The notes beneath the pieces are model-generated. The model was not told where the DNA came from and made no database searches. It was given only the letters and a program-made list of their open reading frames with translations. From contig DDYT01000015.1 in assembly GCA_002348095.1 (NCBI GenBank), forward strand, positions 347 through 24,110: 23,764 nt of DNA, written 5' to 3'. Below are positions 1 through 6,248 of the stretch, piece after piece (positions within the stretch are counted from its first letter, which is position 1; the number at the start of each line of letters is the position of its first letter). This stretch comes from Erysipelotrichaceae bacterium UBA2227 (GTDB lineage Bacteria; Bacillota_I; Bacilli_A; Erysipelotrichales; Erysipelotrichaceae). A program made the position numbers and the translations under genes.

Positions 1-611
1 TCATCCCAGTCATCGCCGCCCAAATGGTTGTCCCCGTTGGTAGCCAAAACTTCGAAGGTACCGTCGGCCAGTTCCAGGATCGATACGTCAAAGGTACCGC
101 CGCCCAAGTCATAAACCAAAACCTTCTGTTCGCGGTCGGTCTTATCGATACCAAAGGCCAGTGCGGCGGCCGTCGGTTCATTGATGATGCGTTCGACTTC
201 CAAACCGGCGATCTTCCCGGCGTCTTTGGTCGCCTGACGCTGGGAGTCATTGAAGTAAGCCGGTACCGTAATGACGGCACGGGTTACTTTCTCGCCCAGA
301 TAGGCTTCCGCATACGCTTTTAAATGTTGCAGGATCATCGCGGAGATTTCCTGCGGGGTATATTGTTTGCCTTCCAGGGTTACTTTTTTGTCAGTACCCA
401 TCAGACGCTTGATCGATAATACCGATTCCTTGTTGGTAACGACCTGACGTTTCGCCGCTTCACCGACGATACGCTCGCCGTTTTTATAGGCAACGACCGA
501 AGGGGTCGTCCGGTTGCCTTCCGGGTTTGTAATAACGACGGTATCCTTGCCTTCCATGATGGCTACACAGGAATTGGTCGTACCTAAGTCGATTCCGATA
601 ATTTTGCTCAT
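1..611 (-). CDS. dnaK: Molecular chaperone DnaK (Hsp70), N-terminal part
   Basis: ATP-dependent cytosolic Hsp70 chaperone that works with DnaJ and the nucleotide exchange factor GrpE. About 203 codons are visible; the gene runs off the left edge, so only part of the ATPase domain is here. Translation of the complement shows the classic signatures: phosphate-1 motif IGIDLGTTNSCVA near residue 5, AVITVPAYFNDSQRQA, INEPTAAALAFG, phosphate-2 motif YDLGGGTFDVSIL, and HLGGDDWD at the edge. The segment between RLMGTDKK and TLEGKQYTPQEIS is short, which is the Gram-positive type of DnaK. The ATG at 611 follows a GGAGG-type Shine-Dalgarno and starts 13 bases after the grpE stop, so this is the third gene of the hrcA-grpE-dnaK operon. 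dnaJ would be expected just beyond the edge but is not visible. Confidence 0.98.
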   Translation of the reverse strand, partial: MSKIIGIDLGTTNSCVAIMEGKDTVVITNPEGNRTTPSVVAYKNGERIVGEAAKRQVVTNKESVLSIKRLMGTDKKVTLEGKQYTPQEISAMILQHLKAYAEAYLGEKVTRAVITVPAYFNDSQRQATKDAGKIAGLEVERIINEPTAAALAFGIDKTDREQKVLVYDLGGGTFDVSILELADGTFEVLATNGDNHLGGDDWD

Positions 612-624
612 GTTGTGTTCCTCC

Positions 625-1176
625 TTATTCGCTTACTTTTACTAAGCTGGCCCGCAAGATGCGGTCTTTCAGTTTGTATCCTTTTTGCAATACTTCGATG
701 ACGGTATTCTTTTCAACGCCTACTTTTTCTTCCGTCATCAAGGCGTGATGAAGGTTGTGATCAAAGGGCTGATTGAGGGCTTCGATGACCTCGACGCCTT
801 CTTTCTTCAGTGCTTCGATCAGCTGGGCATAGGTCATTTCGATGCCCTTGCGCAACGATTCGCCTTCGGCAGATTCACTGCTTAAGGCACGTTCAAGGTT
901 ATCAATGACCGGCAATATATCCAAGGCAAAGCTTTGGATCCGGTATTTCATGCGGGATTCAAAATCATTCTGAAGCCGTTTCTTCATGTTTTCCGCATCC
1001 GCATACGCCTTATAAAAATCATTTTTCAGTTTCGCGACTTCGCCTTCCAATTCGGCGATCCGCAAGTTCTTTTCCGTCATTTCATCCACCGGTGCGATTT
1101 CTTCACCGGCTTCGACCTGAGTTTTTTCTTCCACGATCGTCTCCTGTTTCATTTCACTTTTCTTTTTACTTTTCAT
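625..1176 (-). CDS. grpE: Nucleotide exchange factor GrpE
   Basis: Dimeric cochaperone that releases ADP from DnaK. The chosen ATG at 1176 gives 183 residues, a normal length. It is preceded by GGAGG at a good distance, whereas the in-frame extension back to 1218 has no comparable ribosome site. The N-terminus (residues 1-35) is charged and probably disordered. Residues 36-95 form the long helix with the FYKAYADAENMKKR stretch (family pattern: YxRxxADxxNxxKR). The C-terminal beta domain shows FDHNLHHA (138-145) and VLQKGYKLKDRILRAS (162-177), both strong family signatures. The start overlaps the end of hrcA by 11 bases, which suggests translational coupling. dnaK follows 13 bases downstream. 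Confidence 0.97.
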   Translation of the reverse strand: MKSKKKSEMKQETIVEEKTQVEAGEEIAPVDEMTEKNLRIAELEGEVAKLKNDFYKAYADAENMKKRLQNDFESRMKYRIQSFALDILPVIDNLERALSSESAEGESLRKGIEMTYAQLIEALKKEGVEVIEALNQPFDHNLHHALMTEEKVGVEKNTVIEVLQKGYKLKDRILRASLVKVSE

Positions 1177-2191
1177 GACTGCCTCCTTTACCATAGATCT
1201 TCTCGATCGCCGCAGCAATCGTTTCGATCATTGACAAGATCCGGTCATATTCCATCCGGGTCGGTCCTACGACCATCAGCTGGCCTTCCTCATCACCCGA
1301 CAAGCGGAACTTCGAGGATACCACGGCCATATCATCCATCCAGACCAATTGGGAGTGCTCTCCCTTTTTCAGCATGATGTCACCTTTTCCGCGACCGATG
1401 CTTCGCCACAGCTGACTGTTCTCCAGCATGGACATCATTTGCTTCAGTTTCTCAATATCTGCAAATTCCGGATGATAGAGCAGATTGCTCTGTCCGGAGA
1501 AGTAGACATCATCGGCCGCAAACCGTAAGAACGCATTGATAAACGCCTCGAAAAGCATTTCATAGCGCTTGACCGTATTGGCCAAAATCGGCTTGATCAT
1601 CAGCATCTTATCGACCACTTCGCTCAGCGGCGTGCCTTTGAGCCGGTCATTGAGCACGGTCGTGCAGGACTGAATGTCTTCCAATGACAGATCATCGGTA
1701 AAATTGAAGATGCGGCTTTCGGTATGTCCCTGATTGGTCACAAAGATGGCCACGGCACTGCGCTCATTGAGCGGTAACAGCTGCACCGATTCCAGACACT
1801 GAGTGGTGGCATCGGGTCCCAACACGATGGTCGTCAGTTTGGTCATCTGTGACAGAATATCACAGCTGCGCCGAATGACTTCTTCCATGTTGAGCCGGCG
1901 ATCCGCAAACACTTGCGCAAGGGCATATTCGATGCCATCATCGGTCCGGTTTTCCATCAGATGTTCGACATAAAAGCGATAGCCCTGTGTCGAAGGGATT
2001 CGTCCGCTGGAAGTATGGGTTTTTTCTAACAACCCCATGGTTTCCAGTTCCATCATTTCACTGCGGATGGTCGCGGAGGAATAATCCAGTTTGTACTTCT
2101 CCAACAAGGCCTTTGAGCCGACAGGATCGGCGGTCGCGATAAACTCTTCGACAATGGCTTTGAATATCTCAATCTTGCGTTTCGTTAACAC
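1166..2191 (-). CDS. hrcA: Heat-inducible transcription repressor HrcA
   Basis: Repressor of class I heat-shock genes; it binds CIRCE operators, and GroEL keeps it active in known systems. The protein is 341 residues, a typical length. The N-terminal winged helix covers about residues 3-80, with the conserved stretches ATADPVGSKAL, ATIRSEMMELE and SSGRIPSTQGYRFYV. The C-terminal GAF-like/HrcA domain ends with a region containing IGRGKG and GPTRMEYDRILSMIE. It starts with GTG at 2191, followed in frame by LTKRK; a GGAGG site lies 7-8 bases upstream. It is the first gene of the operon. Two CIRCE-like elements overlap and flank its promoter, so autoregulation is expected. Confidence 0.97.
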   Translation of the reverse strand: MLTKRKIEIFKAIVEEFIATADPVGSKALLEKYKLDYSSATIRSEMMELETMGLLEKTHTSSGRIPSTQGYRFYVEHLMENRTDDGIEYALAQVFADRRLNMEEVIRRSCDILSQMTKLTTIVLGPDATTQCLESVQLLPLNERSAVAIFVTNQGHTESRIFNFTDDLSLEDIQSCTTVLNDRLKGTPLSEVVDKMLMIKPILANTVKRYEMLFEAFINAFLRFAADDVYFSGQSNLLYHPEFADIEKLKQMMSMLENSQLWRSIGRGKGDIMLKKGEHSQLVWMDDMAVVSSKFRLSGDEEGQLMVVGPTRMEYDRILSMIETIAAAIEKIYGKGGSHEK

Positions 2192-2203
2192 GACAACACC
2201 TCC

Positions 2204-2230
2204 TTAGCACTCACACTCTTTGTCTGCTAA
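2204..2230. promoter_or_regulatory. CIRCE operator, proximal copy (degenerate)
   Basis: TTAGCACTC, nine bases, then GTCTGCTAA: the CIRCE layout (TTAGCACTC-N9-GAGTGCTAA) with a perfect left arm and two mismatches in the right arm. It lies directly upstream of the hrcA Shine-Dalgarno and would be inside the 5' leader of the transcript. HrcA is the expected ligand. Confidence 0.85.
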
Positions 2231-2231
2231 T

Positions 2232-2260
2232 ATTATAAATCAAAGGATTAGCACTGTCAA
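2232..2260 (-). promoter_or_regulatory. SigA-type promoter of hrcA-grpE-dnaK
   Basis: On the minus strand a perfect -35 TTGACA (2255-2260) is separated by 17 bases from a perfect -10 TATAAT (2232-2237). Such a full consensus suggests high intrinsic strength that must be held down by a repressor. The -35 hexamer overlaps the distal CIRCE and the likely start site lies within the proximal one. Confidence 0.9.
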
Positions 2261-2274
2261 CATTCAAGTGCTAA
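2248..2274. promoter_or_regulatory. CIRCE operator, distal copy (near-perfect)
   Basis: TTAGCACTG, nine bases, AAGTGCTAA. The arms match the CIRCE consensus apart from the innermost base of each arm. It covers the -35 of the hrcA promoter and lies about 20 bases upstream of the -10 of the divergent gene at 2318, so it may influence both transcripts. Confidence 0.88.
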
Positions 2275-2293
2275 ACCTCAACCCCGACAATTG

Positions 2294-2302
2294 TGATATA
2301 AT
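2294..2302 (+). promoter_or_regulatory. Extended -10 promoter of the pgeF-type gene
   Basis: TGATATAAT: a TGn extension followed by a perfect TATAAT (2297-2302). No -35 hexamer is recognisable 16-18 bases upstream, as is common for extended -10 promoters. The predicted start site near 2309 leaves a leader of only about 9 bases before the ATG at 2318. Confidence 0.7.
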
Positions 2303-2317
2303 GTCATCGGTGATATC

Positions 2318-3091
2318 ATGATTCATACGCAATGGCACATCCATCCAAACATCATTGCCGGTACGACCGGTCGAAATGACGGTTTCAGTGAACCGCCCTT
2401 TGATTCGCTCAATATGGCTCTGTATCTCAATGATGATATGCAGAATGTATTAAAAAACCGCGGATTACTCGCGGATTTTATCAATGTTCCTTTATCGCGC
2501 TGGGTCTTTCCGAAACTTACCCACAGTGACCGCTGGCTTAGGGTCAGTGAAGAGGATGCCGGTAAAGGAGCCCTGGATGAATCATCGAGCCCTTGGGGAG
2601 TCGATGCGGTATACACTCACTCAAGCAACCTGGTTCTTGCGGTGGGACATGCGGATTGCCTTCCGATCTTGCTTCACTGCCCGACCAGACATCTGATCGG
2701 TGCCATTCATACCGGATGGCAAGGTACGGTCAAGCAAATCACGGATAAGTTTCTGTATCACTGGATCACGGAAGAGCGTTGCGATCCCCGGGATATCTAT
2801 ATTTATATCGGTCCCTCGATCCGTAAGCACAACTTTATCGTGCGACAGGATGTGATCGATGCAACAGCCAATATGGATTTTAATGTTCAGCCGTTTCTTA
2901 CACCGATCGATGATGAACATACATCCATGGATTTGCAGGGCATCAATATTGCGATGATGCTTAGACATCACATACCGATGGAAAACATCACGGATACGCA
3001 GTTGTGCACTTATGATCATCCTAATCAGTTTTTCAGTTACCGGCGAAACAAGATCACGGGCCGGCAAATCAGTTTCATCGTTCAGAAATAA
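2318..3091 (+). CDS. pgeF: PgeF/YlmD-type purine nucleoside phosphorylase (laccase-domain protein)
   Basis: Cytosolic metalloenzyme of the YfiH/YlmD/RlmX-adjacent 'polyphenol oxidase' family. Members have purine nucleoside phosphorylase and adenosine deaminase activity and have been linked to peptidoglycan editing in E. coli. The length of 257 residues is normal. The zinc-binding triad is visible: H69 in KLTH, C114 in HADCLPIL, and H131 in HTGWQGT. The late SYRRNKITGRQ motif near the C-terminus is also typical. The start at 2318 has a weak GGTGAT ribosome site and a very short leader. It is divergent from hrcA with 126 bases between the start codons, a region shared with two CIRCE operators. 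A terminator follows immediately, so it is probably monocistronic. Exact substrate preference cannot be read from the sequence. Confidence 0.92.
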   Translation: MIHTQWHIHPNIIAGTTGRNDGFSEPPFDSLNMALYLNDDMQNVLKNRGLLADFINVPLSRWVFPKLTHSDRWLRVSEEDAGKGALDESSSPWGVDAVYTHSSNLVLAVGHADCLPILLHCPTRHLIGAIHTGWQGTVKQITDKFLYHWITEERCDPRDIYIYIGPSIRKHNFIVRQDVIDATANMDFNVQPFLTPIDDEHTSMDLQGINIAMMLRHHIPMENITDTQLCTYDHPNQFFSYRRNKITGRQISFIVQK

Positions 3092-3114
3092 AAGCGATAA
3101 TATTCGCTTTTTTT
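3091..3114 (+). terminator. Rho-independent terminator after pgeF
   Basis: Seven-base stem AAAGCGA / TCGCTTT (3091-3097 with 3104-3110), six-base loop, and a run of seven T (3108-3114). It starts at the last base of the stop codon. Confidence 0.85.
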
Positions 3115-3119
3115 AATTT

Positions 3120-3140
3120 AATTATTGTAAAACAATAATT
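3120..3140. promoter_or_regulatory. Palindromic operator, copy 1
   Basis: Perfect 9-base arms AATTATTGT and ACAATAATT around a 3-base AAA centre. It overlaps the probable -35 region of the downstream operon. A nearly identical copy lies 42 bases downstream (centre to centre), about four helical turns. The obvious candidate ligand is the HTH protein encoded at 4133. Confidence 0.72.
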
Positions 3141-3152
3141 TTGTGTTATTAT
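3125..3152 (+). promoter_or_regulatory. Promoter of the DUF2975 / HTH / lipoprotein operon
   Basis: Probable -35 TTGTAA (3125-3130), 16-base spacer, then an extended -10 TG-T-TATTAT (3144-3152). The -35 lies within operator copy 1. The predicted start site near 3159 is just before operator copy 2, so both repeats are placed for repression. Confidence 0.6.
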
Positions 3153-3160
3153 TGAATTAC

Positions 3161-3183
3161 AAATTATTGTAAAACGATAATTT
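3161..3183. promoter_or_regulatory. Palindromic operator, copy 2
   Basis: Arms AAATTATTGT and ACGATAATTT around an AAA centre; one arm position (G at 3176) breaks the symmetry. It is otherwise identical to copy 1 over its core. It runs up to the Shine-Dalgarno GGAGG at 3185-3189, so a bound repressor would sit at the start of the transcript. Confidence 0.7.
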
Positions 3184-3197
3184 TGGAGGACTTGTGT

Positions 3198-4130
3198 ATG
3201 AGATATATCGCTAAGCAGCCGTTTCGTATCATGATACTGACATTACTTTTCGCCGGTTTGGTGACGATGGCTTTCTTTAATCTGAATCTTTCAACGGATC
3301 GTTCGGTTCTTACGTCCGCCATATCTGCCTGGATCAACTGGTTAAGAGATCTGTCATTATCTTCATCCCTCAACAACATCATTGCCTGGGGTCTGTTACT
3401 TCTGACTTCCGCAGGACCGCTGATCTTGTTATTTGCCAGAAGATTTCGATCGCTGATTCAGATTATCCTGATTTCATCGCTCACTCTGCTGATTGCCATC
3501 AGTCAGTATCTTTTGATCAATCCCTGGCTGATATTGCCGAATGTTCAAGATTTTCCGGCAGAGGTGCTGCCGATGCTGATCCGGATCTTTCTGTTAGTCA
3601 TCCTTTCTTTGGGTCTGATCGTGATTCTGTACTCACTAATCGCTGTGAAAAACGATGAATCAACACTGATCACACGCTTTCAGGGGTTTCTGCTTGTTGG
3701 CTTAATTGCCTATGTCACAGCGATTTCAATTTCATCGGTCAGTCAGTGGCAAAGCCTCACGGACACCCCTGATGCTTCCATCCGCCTATGGCTCTTCTTT
3801 ATTGAACTGCTTCCAGCTTTGCTGCTGTGGATTGTCGCTGCCTGTGTCATTTGGTTTCTTCAGACCATTAAAGCCGGACTCTTTGAACCATCCAACCTTA
3901 AAACTTTGCGTAAACTTAAACTACTGGTACATCTTTCATTGACGGTCAGTGTCTGCAGTCTGTTTGCCTACAATTTCTTACAGCTGATTGCCCTTTCACA
4001 AATCGGCGAAATGCATTTCCGTGTGCACGTACCGATAGTCGAACTGTTGATATTGCTCATCGTGTTATTTCTGGCGATGATTTTGGAAAAGTCGATTCCT
4101 GTACATCAGGAAAATCAGACGTTTGTATAA
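3198..4130 (+). CDS. Multi-pass membrane protein with DUF2975-like C-terminal half
   Basis: A 310-residue integral membrane protein with about eight hydrophobic segments (roughly residues 8-28, 58-80, 84-107, 126-150, 163-184, 198-226, 244-268 and 278-302). The C-terminal half looks like DUF2975: an amphipathic stretch GLFEPSNLKTLRKLKLLV (pattern: F-x-x-x-N-x-x-x-L-R-x-h), then two membrane segments and an ending with EKSIPVHQENQTF, resembling the usual LQEENDLTI end. DUF2975 proteins are normally about 160-180 residues, so this one has an extra four-helix N-terminal half. The ATG at 3198 follows GGAGG; an in-frame TTG at 3183 overlaps the ribosome site and was rejected. The HTH gene follows after 2 bases, the usual DUF2975/YozG pairing. 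Function unknown; possibly a membrane partner or sensor for the regulator. Confidence 0.85.
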   Translation: MRYIAKQPFRIMILTLLFAGLVTMAFFNLNLSTDRSVLTSAISAWINWLRDLSLSSSLNNIIAWGLLLLTSAGPLILLFARRFRSLIQIILISSLTLLIAISQYLLINPWLILPNVQDFPAEVLPMLIRIFLLVILSLGLIVILYSLIAVKNDESTLITRFQGFLLVGLIAYVTAISISSVSQWQSLTDTPDASIRLWLFFIELLPALLLWIVAACVIWFLQTIKAGLFEPSNLKTLRKLKLLVHLSLTVSVCSLFAYNFLQLIALSQIGEMHFRVHVPIVELLILLIVLFLAMILEKSIPVHQENQTFV

Positions 4131-4132
4131 CG

Positions 4133-4363
4133 ATGGCTATCCTGATACATCTGGATGTTTTGCTCAAACGCAACAATATGACGAGCAAAGAGTTGTGTGA
4201 GAAAGTCGGAATCACGGAAGCCAATATGTCATTGCTTCGTACCGGAGCTGTCAAAGGCATCCGCTTCTCAACGCTCAATAAAATATGTTACTACCTCAAT
4301 TGCGATATCAAGGATATCTTGCAGTTTGACGGTCACTTGGAGGATAATGATGAAAACGATTAA
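4133..4363 (+). CDS. YozG-like Cro/CI-family HTH regulator
   Basis: A 76-residue single-domain helix-turn-helix protein. The N-terminus AILIHLDVLLKRNNMTSKEL, the following GITEANMSLLRTG recognition-helix region, then IRFSTLNKICYYLNCDIKDIL match the short YozG-type XRE regulators that sit next to DUF2975 genes. There is no effector or oligomerisation domain beyond the HTH; the tail DGHLEDNDEND is acidic. The start lies 2 bases after the stop of the membrane protein with no clear Shine-Dalgarno, so expression is probably translationally coupled. The end overlaps the next gene by 14 bases. The two palindromes at 3120-3183 are the most likely binding sites, giving negative autoregulation; this is inference. 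Confidence 0.9.
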   Translation: MAILIHLDVLLKRNNMTSKELCEKVGITEANMSLLRTGAVKGIRFSTLNKICYYLNCDIKDILQFDGHLEDNDEND

Positions 4364-5153
4364 AACCATTGCAATACTTCTAATCGCACTGATGATATCA
4401 GGGTGCACCCTGGCAACGCTGCCTGAGGATCATGACCCTGACATCAATGACCCAAAAGCAAATGTCGTTGGCGTTTGGGTCAAACTGCGCAGACTTCAGA
4501 CCTTTGAATTGCCTAACTCCGGATCCCTGACGTTTGTCACATATCAAAAGGAAATCATCAATGGCGTGCCTTCATCGCAGTCTCAGACTTCCGGTGTGTT
4601 CTACGATACGAATATGCATATCCATGCACAAGATGAACTGTCCTCATTTACCTTTACCTCTACGATTCCATTACGGGCAAATCTCAACGATATCATTACG
4701 TTTTATGCCTTGATTGAAGATGAAAACGGCAAGATCAGCTTAGGTGATATCTTAGGAAGCTATCATGTGTCAGATGACTCTTTGACCAAGGTCAGTTACT
4801 CCTTTACCAATGAGTCTGTCATCGATGGGATAACCATGAAGGAAGAACTAAAATTCAACTTCAATTTCAGCTATCACTGGCCCATCGAGCGGACCCGGAT
4901 CATTGAAATGAACGAGAATTATTCCGTCATTCAAACCTCGGACTTATCACAAACCGATGAATTCAGACTGCATGCAAATACCCGCTATTTCATCATTGAA
5001 CAGACGACACTTGATGATTCCGGTCAGTCCAACACATCCATAACATCCTACATCGCTTCTCAATCGGACAATGATCCGCCGATTGAGTTTCAGTCTTTCG
5101 ATGTCGCAACCAATGGCGAGGTACGGATCAGGGTAGTGAAAATCCAAAAATAA
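4350..5153 (+). CDS. Lipoprotein of unknown function
   Basis: A 267-residue predicted lipoprotein. The signal peptide MKTIKTIAILLIALMISGC has a basic n-region, a hydrophobic core and a lipobox ending ISG-C, with lipidation expected at C19; the mature part would be about 249 residues anchored outside the cell. The mature domain is rich in alternating polar and hydrophobic residues, suggesting beta structure, with many Ser/Thr and no further cysteines. I recognise no family. Two adjacent in-frame ATGs exist (4347 and 4350); the second has better spacing from TTGGAGG. It overlaps the HTH gene by 14 bases, so it belongs to the same operon. The longer open frame back to 4197 only runs antiparallel in phase through the HTH gene and has no ribosome site. 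Confidence 0.82.
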   Translation: MKTIKTIAILLIALMISGCTLATLPEDHDPDINDPKANVVGVWVKLRRLQTFELPNSGSLTFVTYQKEIINGVPSSQSQTSGVFYDTNMHIHAQDELSSFTFTSTIPLRANLNDIITFYALIEDENGKISLGDILGSYHVSDDSLTKVSYSFTNESVIDGITMKEELKFNFNFSYHWPIERTRIIEMNENYSVIQTSDLSQTDEFRLHANTRYFIIEQTTLDDSGQSNTSITSYIASQSDNDPPIEFQSFDVATNGEVRIRVVKIQK

Positions 5154-5158
5154 AATAG

Positions 5159-5178
5159 CGCATGCCATTTGGCATGCG
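5159..5178. terminator. Hairpin terminator between convergent genes
   Basis: Eight-base perfect stem CGCATGCC / GGCATGCG with an ATTT loop. On the minus strand it is followed by CTATTTTATTTTT, a good U-rich tail, so it most clearly terminates the DUF6671-like gene. In the plus direction the tail is weak, but the hairpin lies 5 bases after the lipoprotein stop and may serve both. Confidence 0.75.
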
Positions 5179-5195
5179 TATTCATAATTAAGATA

Positions 5196-6038
5196 TCAGG
5201 GATTGCACCAATGGCAGTATTGAGCTGAGGCATTCATTCCCTTAGGATATATTTCTTCCTCTGTATGTTTGCACAGATGACACTGATAGATGTATTTGAG
5301 TGTCAGCTCCGATGGCCATTGGCACATTTCACAAGGCAATCCCTTGACAACCTCGGTGATCATAAACCCATAAGCATTGCATTTTGGACAATGACGATTG
5401 ATTTTCTCGATGAGATTTTGCGTGGCCAGTGCGATGTTTTTCATTCTTGTCGGATTAGCATAAGCGCGCATATCCGTTTCGATAAATACCGAACCAGACT
5501 TTGAACGTTTCTGACAGCGATGGAATGCAGCTTCCAGGTTTTCGAAACCATCGATGTCTTTTATGACCGGTTTCCCCTGCTCTTTATCTGGACGCATGAT
5601 CAGTTGATGTGAAGGAAAACCGACTTTCGAAGCAAACTGAAGAACCGAGGGCCAGTCATTGGTAATGATATGATCGAAATTCGTATCAGAGCCTTCATAA
5701 ACCCCAAAAATCTCTGTCTGTGTCTGTTTGTCATAAAGCAAAACGATTTCAAGATTCCAGGGGATCGGCGCCATGGGATGCGATCCGAAACTGCCTTCAC
5801 TGGCTATGACGATATCTGCTTTGCTCAGCTTCAGAGCAACTCTGTTTTTCTCCCTTGCTGTTTCGAGTTGTGACTTTTTTCGCTCAACATCTCGGGTGAA
5901 AGTGCCCAGTTTATCTGTGTCGAAGCGGTTTTCGACGATCAGACTGCATCCCGTAGCAGATTCCAGAATGGGCTTTATGGCAATGTCTTTTTTGTGTTTC
6001 GTCAGTAAGACCACGTTTCGTCCTTGAAATACCTTCAT
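5196..6038 (-). CDS. DUF6671-like protein with C-terminal double zinc ribbon
   Basis: A 280-residue soluble protein of unknown function that I assign tentatively to the DUF6671 family. The N-terminus FQGRNVVLLTKHKKDIAIKP, the central ASEGSFGSHPMAPIPWNLEI, and ETDMRAYANPTRMKNI (187-202) look like conserved motifs. The last 65 residues carry four CxxC pairs (C217/C220, C236/C239, C253/C256, C275/C278), enough for two zinc sites. There is no signal peptide or membrane segment. The ATG at 6038 follows AAAGGAG. It stands alone: convergent with the lipoprotein gene and separated from the PTS operon behind it by a terminator and its own promoter. No catalytic class can be named with confidence; a nucleotide- or nucleic-acid-related role suggested by the zinc ribbon is speculation. 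Confidence 0.8.
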   Translation of the reverse strand: MKVFQGRNVVLLTKHKKDIAIKPILESATGCSLIVENRFDTDKLGTFTRDVERKKSQLETAREKNRVALKLSKADIVIASEGSFGSHPMAPIPWNLEIVLLYDKQTQTEIFGVYEGSDTNFDHIITNDWPSVLQFASKVGFPSHQLIMRPDKEQGKPVIKDIDGFENLEAAFHRCQKRSKSGSVFIETDMRAYANPTRMKNIALATQNLIEKINRHCPKCNAYGFMITEVVKGLPCEMCQWPSELTLKYIYQCHLCKHTEEEIYPKGMNASAQYCHWCNP

Positions 6039-6105
6039 TTTGATCTCCTTTTAAGAATTGAACCATTCATGCAGAGATCAGGTAATCTCTTTACGATTCA
6101 GACAT

Positions 6106-6134
6106 AATATACACAAAGTTTCACTGATCTTCAA
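6106..6134 (-). promoter_or_regulatory. Probable promoter of the DUF6671-like gene
   Basis: Minus-strand -35 TTGAAG (6129-6134), 17-base spacer, -10 TATATT (6106-6111). The leader of about 60 bases contains a 6-base hairpin, AGAGAT / ATCTCT (6073-6090). An alternative -10, TATTAT, overlaps three bases further on. Confidence 0.5.
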
Positions 6135-6188
6135 TACGCTCTGTTTTCAGGTCATTGAATTACTGATTCCAACGTGATGTTACGATAG

Positions 6189-6220
6189 AAAAAGCATGGT
6201 TATTTGTATCATAACCATGC
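6189..6220 (-). terminator. Rho-independent terminator of the PTS operon
   Basis: Ten-base perfect stem (6194-6203 with 6211-6220), seven-base loop, then five U on the minus strand (6189-6193). It is located 28 bases after the EIIC stop codon. Confidence 0.92.
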
Positions 6221-6248
6221 CGGAAATCAATATCACTGCTTCTTCAGA

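Noticed and set aside
934..1377. Long open frame on the plus strand opposite grpE and hrcA
   Set aside because: It is antisense to two well-supported genes, has no ribosome site, and its composition (many F, R, S, H) is that of a shadow frame.
3091..3183. AT-rich repeats between pgeF and the next gene as a CRISPR or mobile-element remnant
   Set aside because: Only two copies, each an internal palindrome placed around a promoter, with no spacers, transposase or target duplication; operators explain them better.
4197..4349. N-terminal extension of the lipoprotein through the HTH gene
   Set aside because: It would bury a clear signal peptide and lipobox inside the protein and lacks a ribosome site, whereas ATG at 4350 has TTGGAGG before it.
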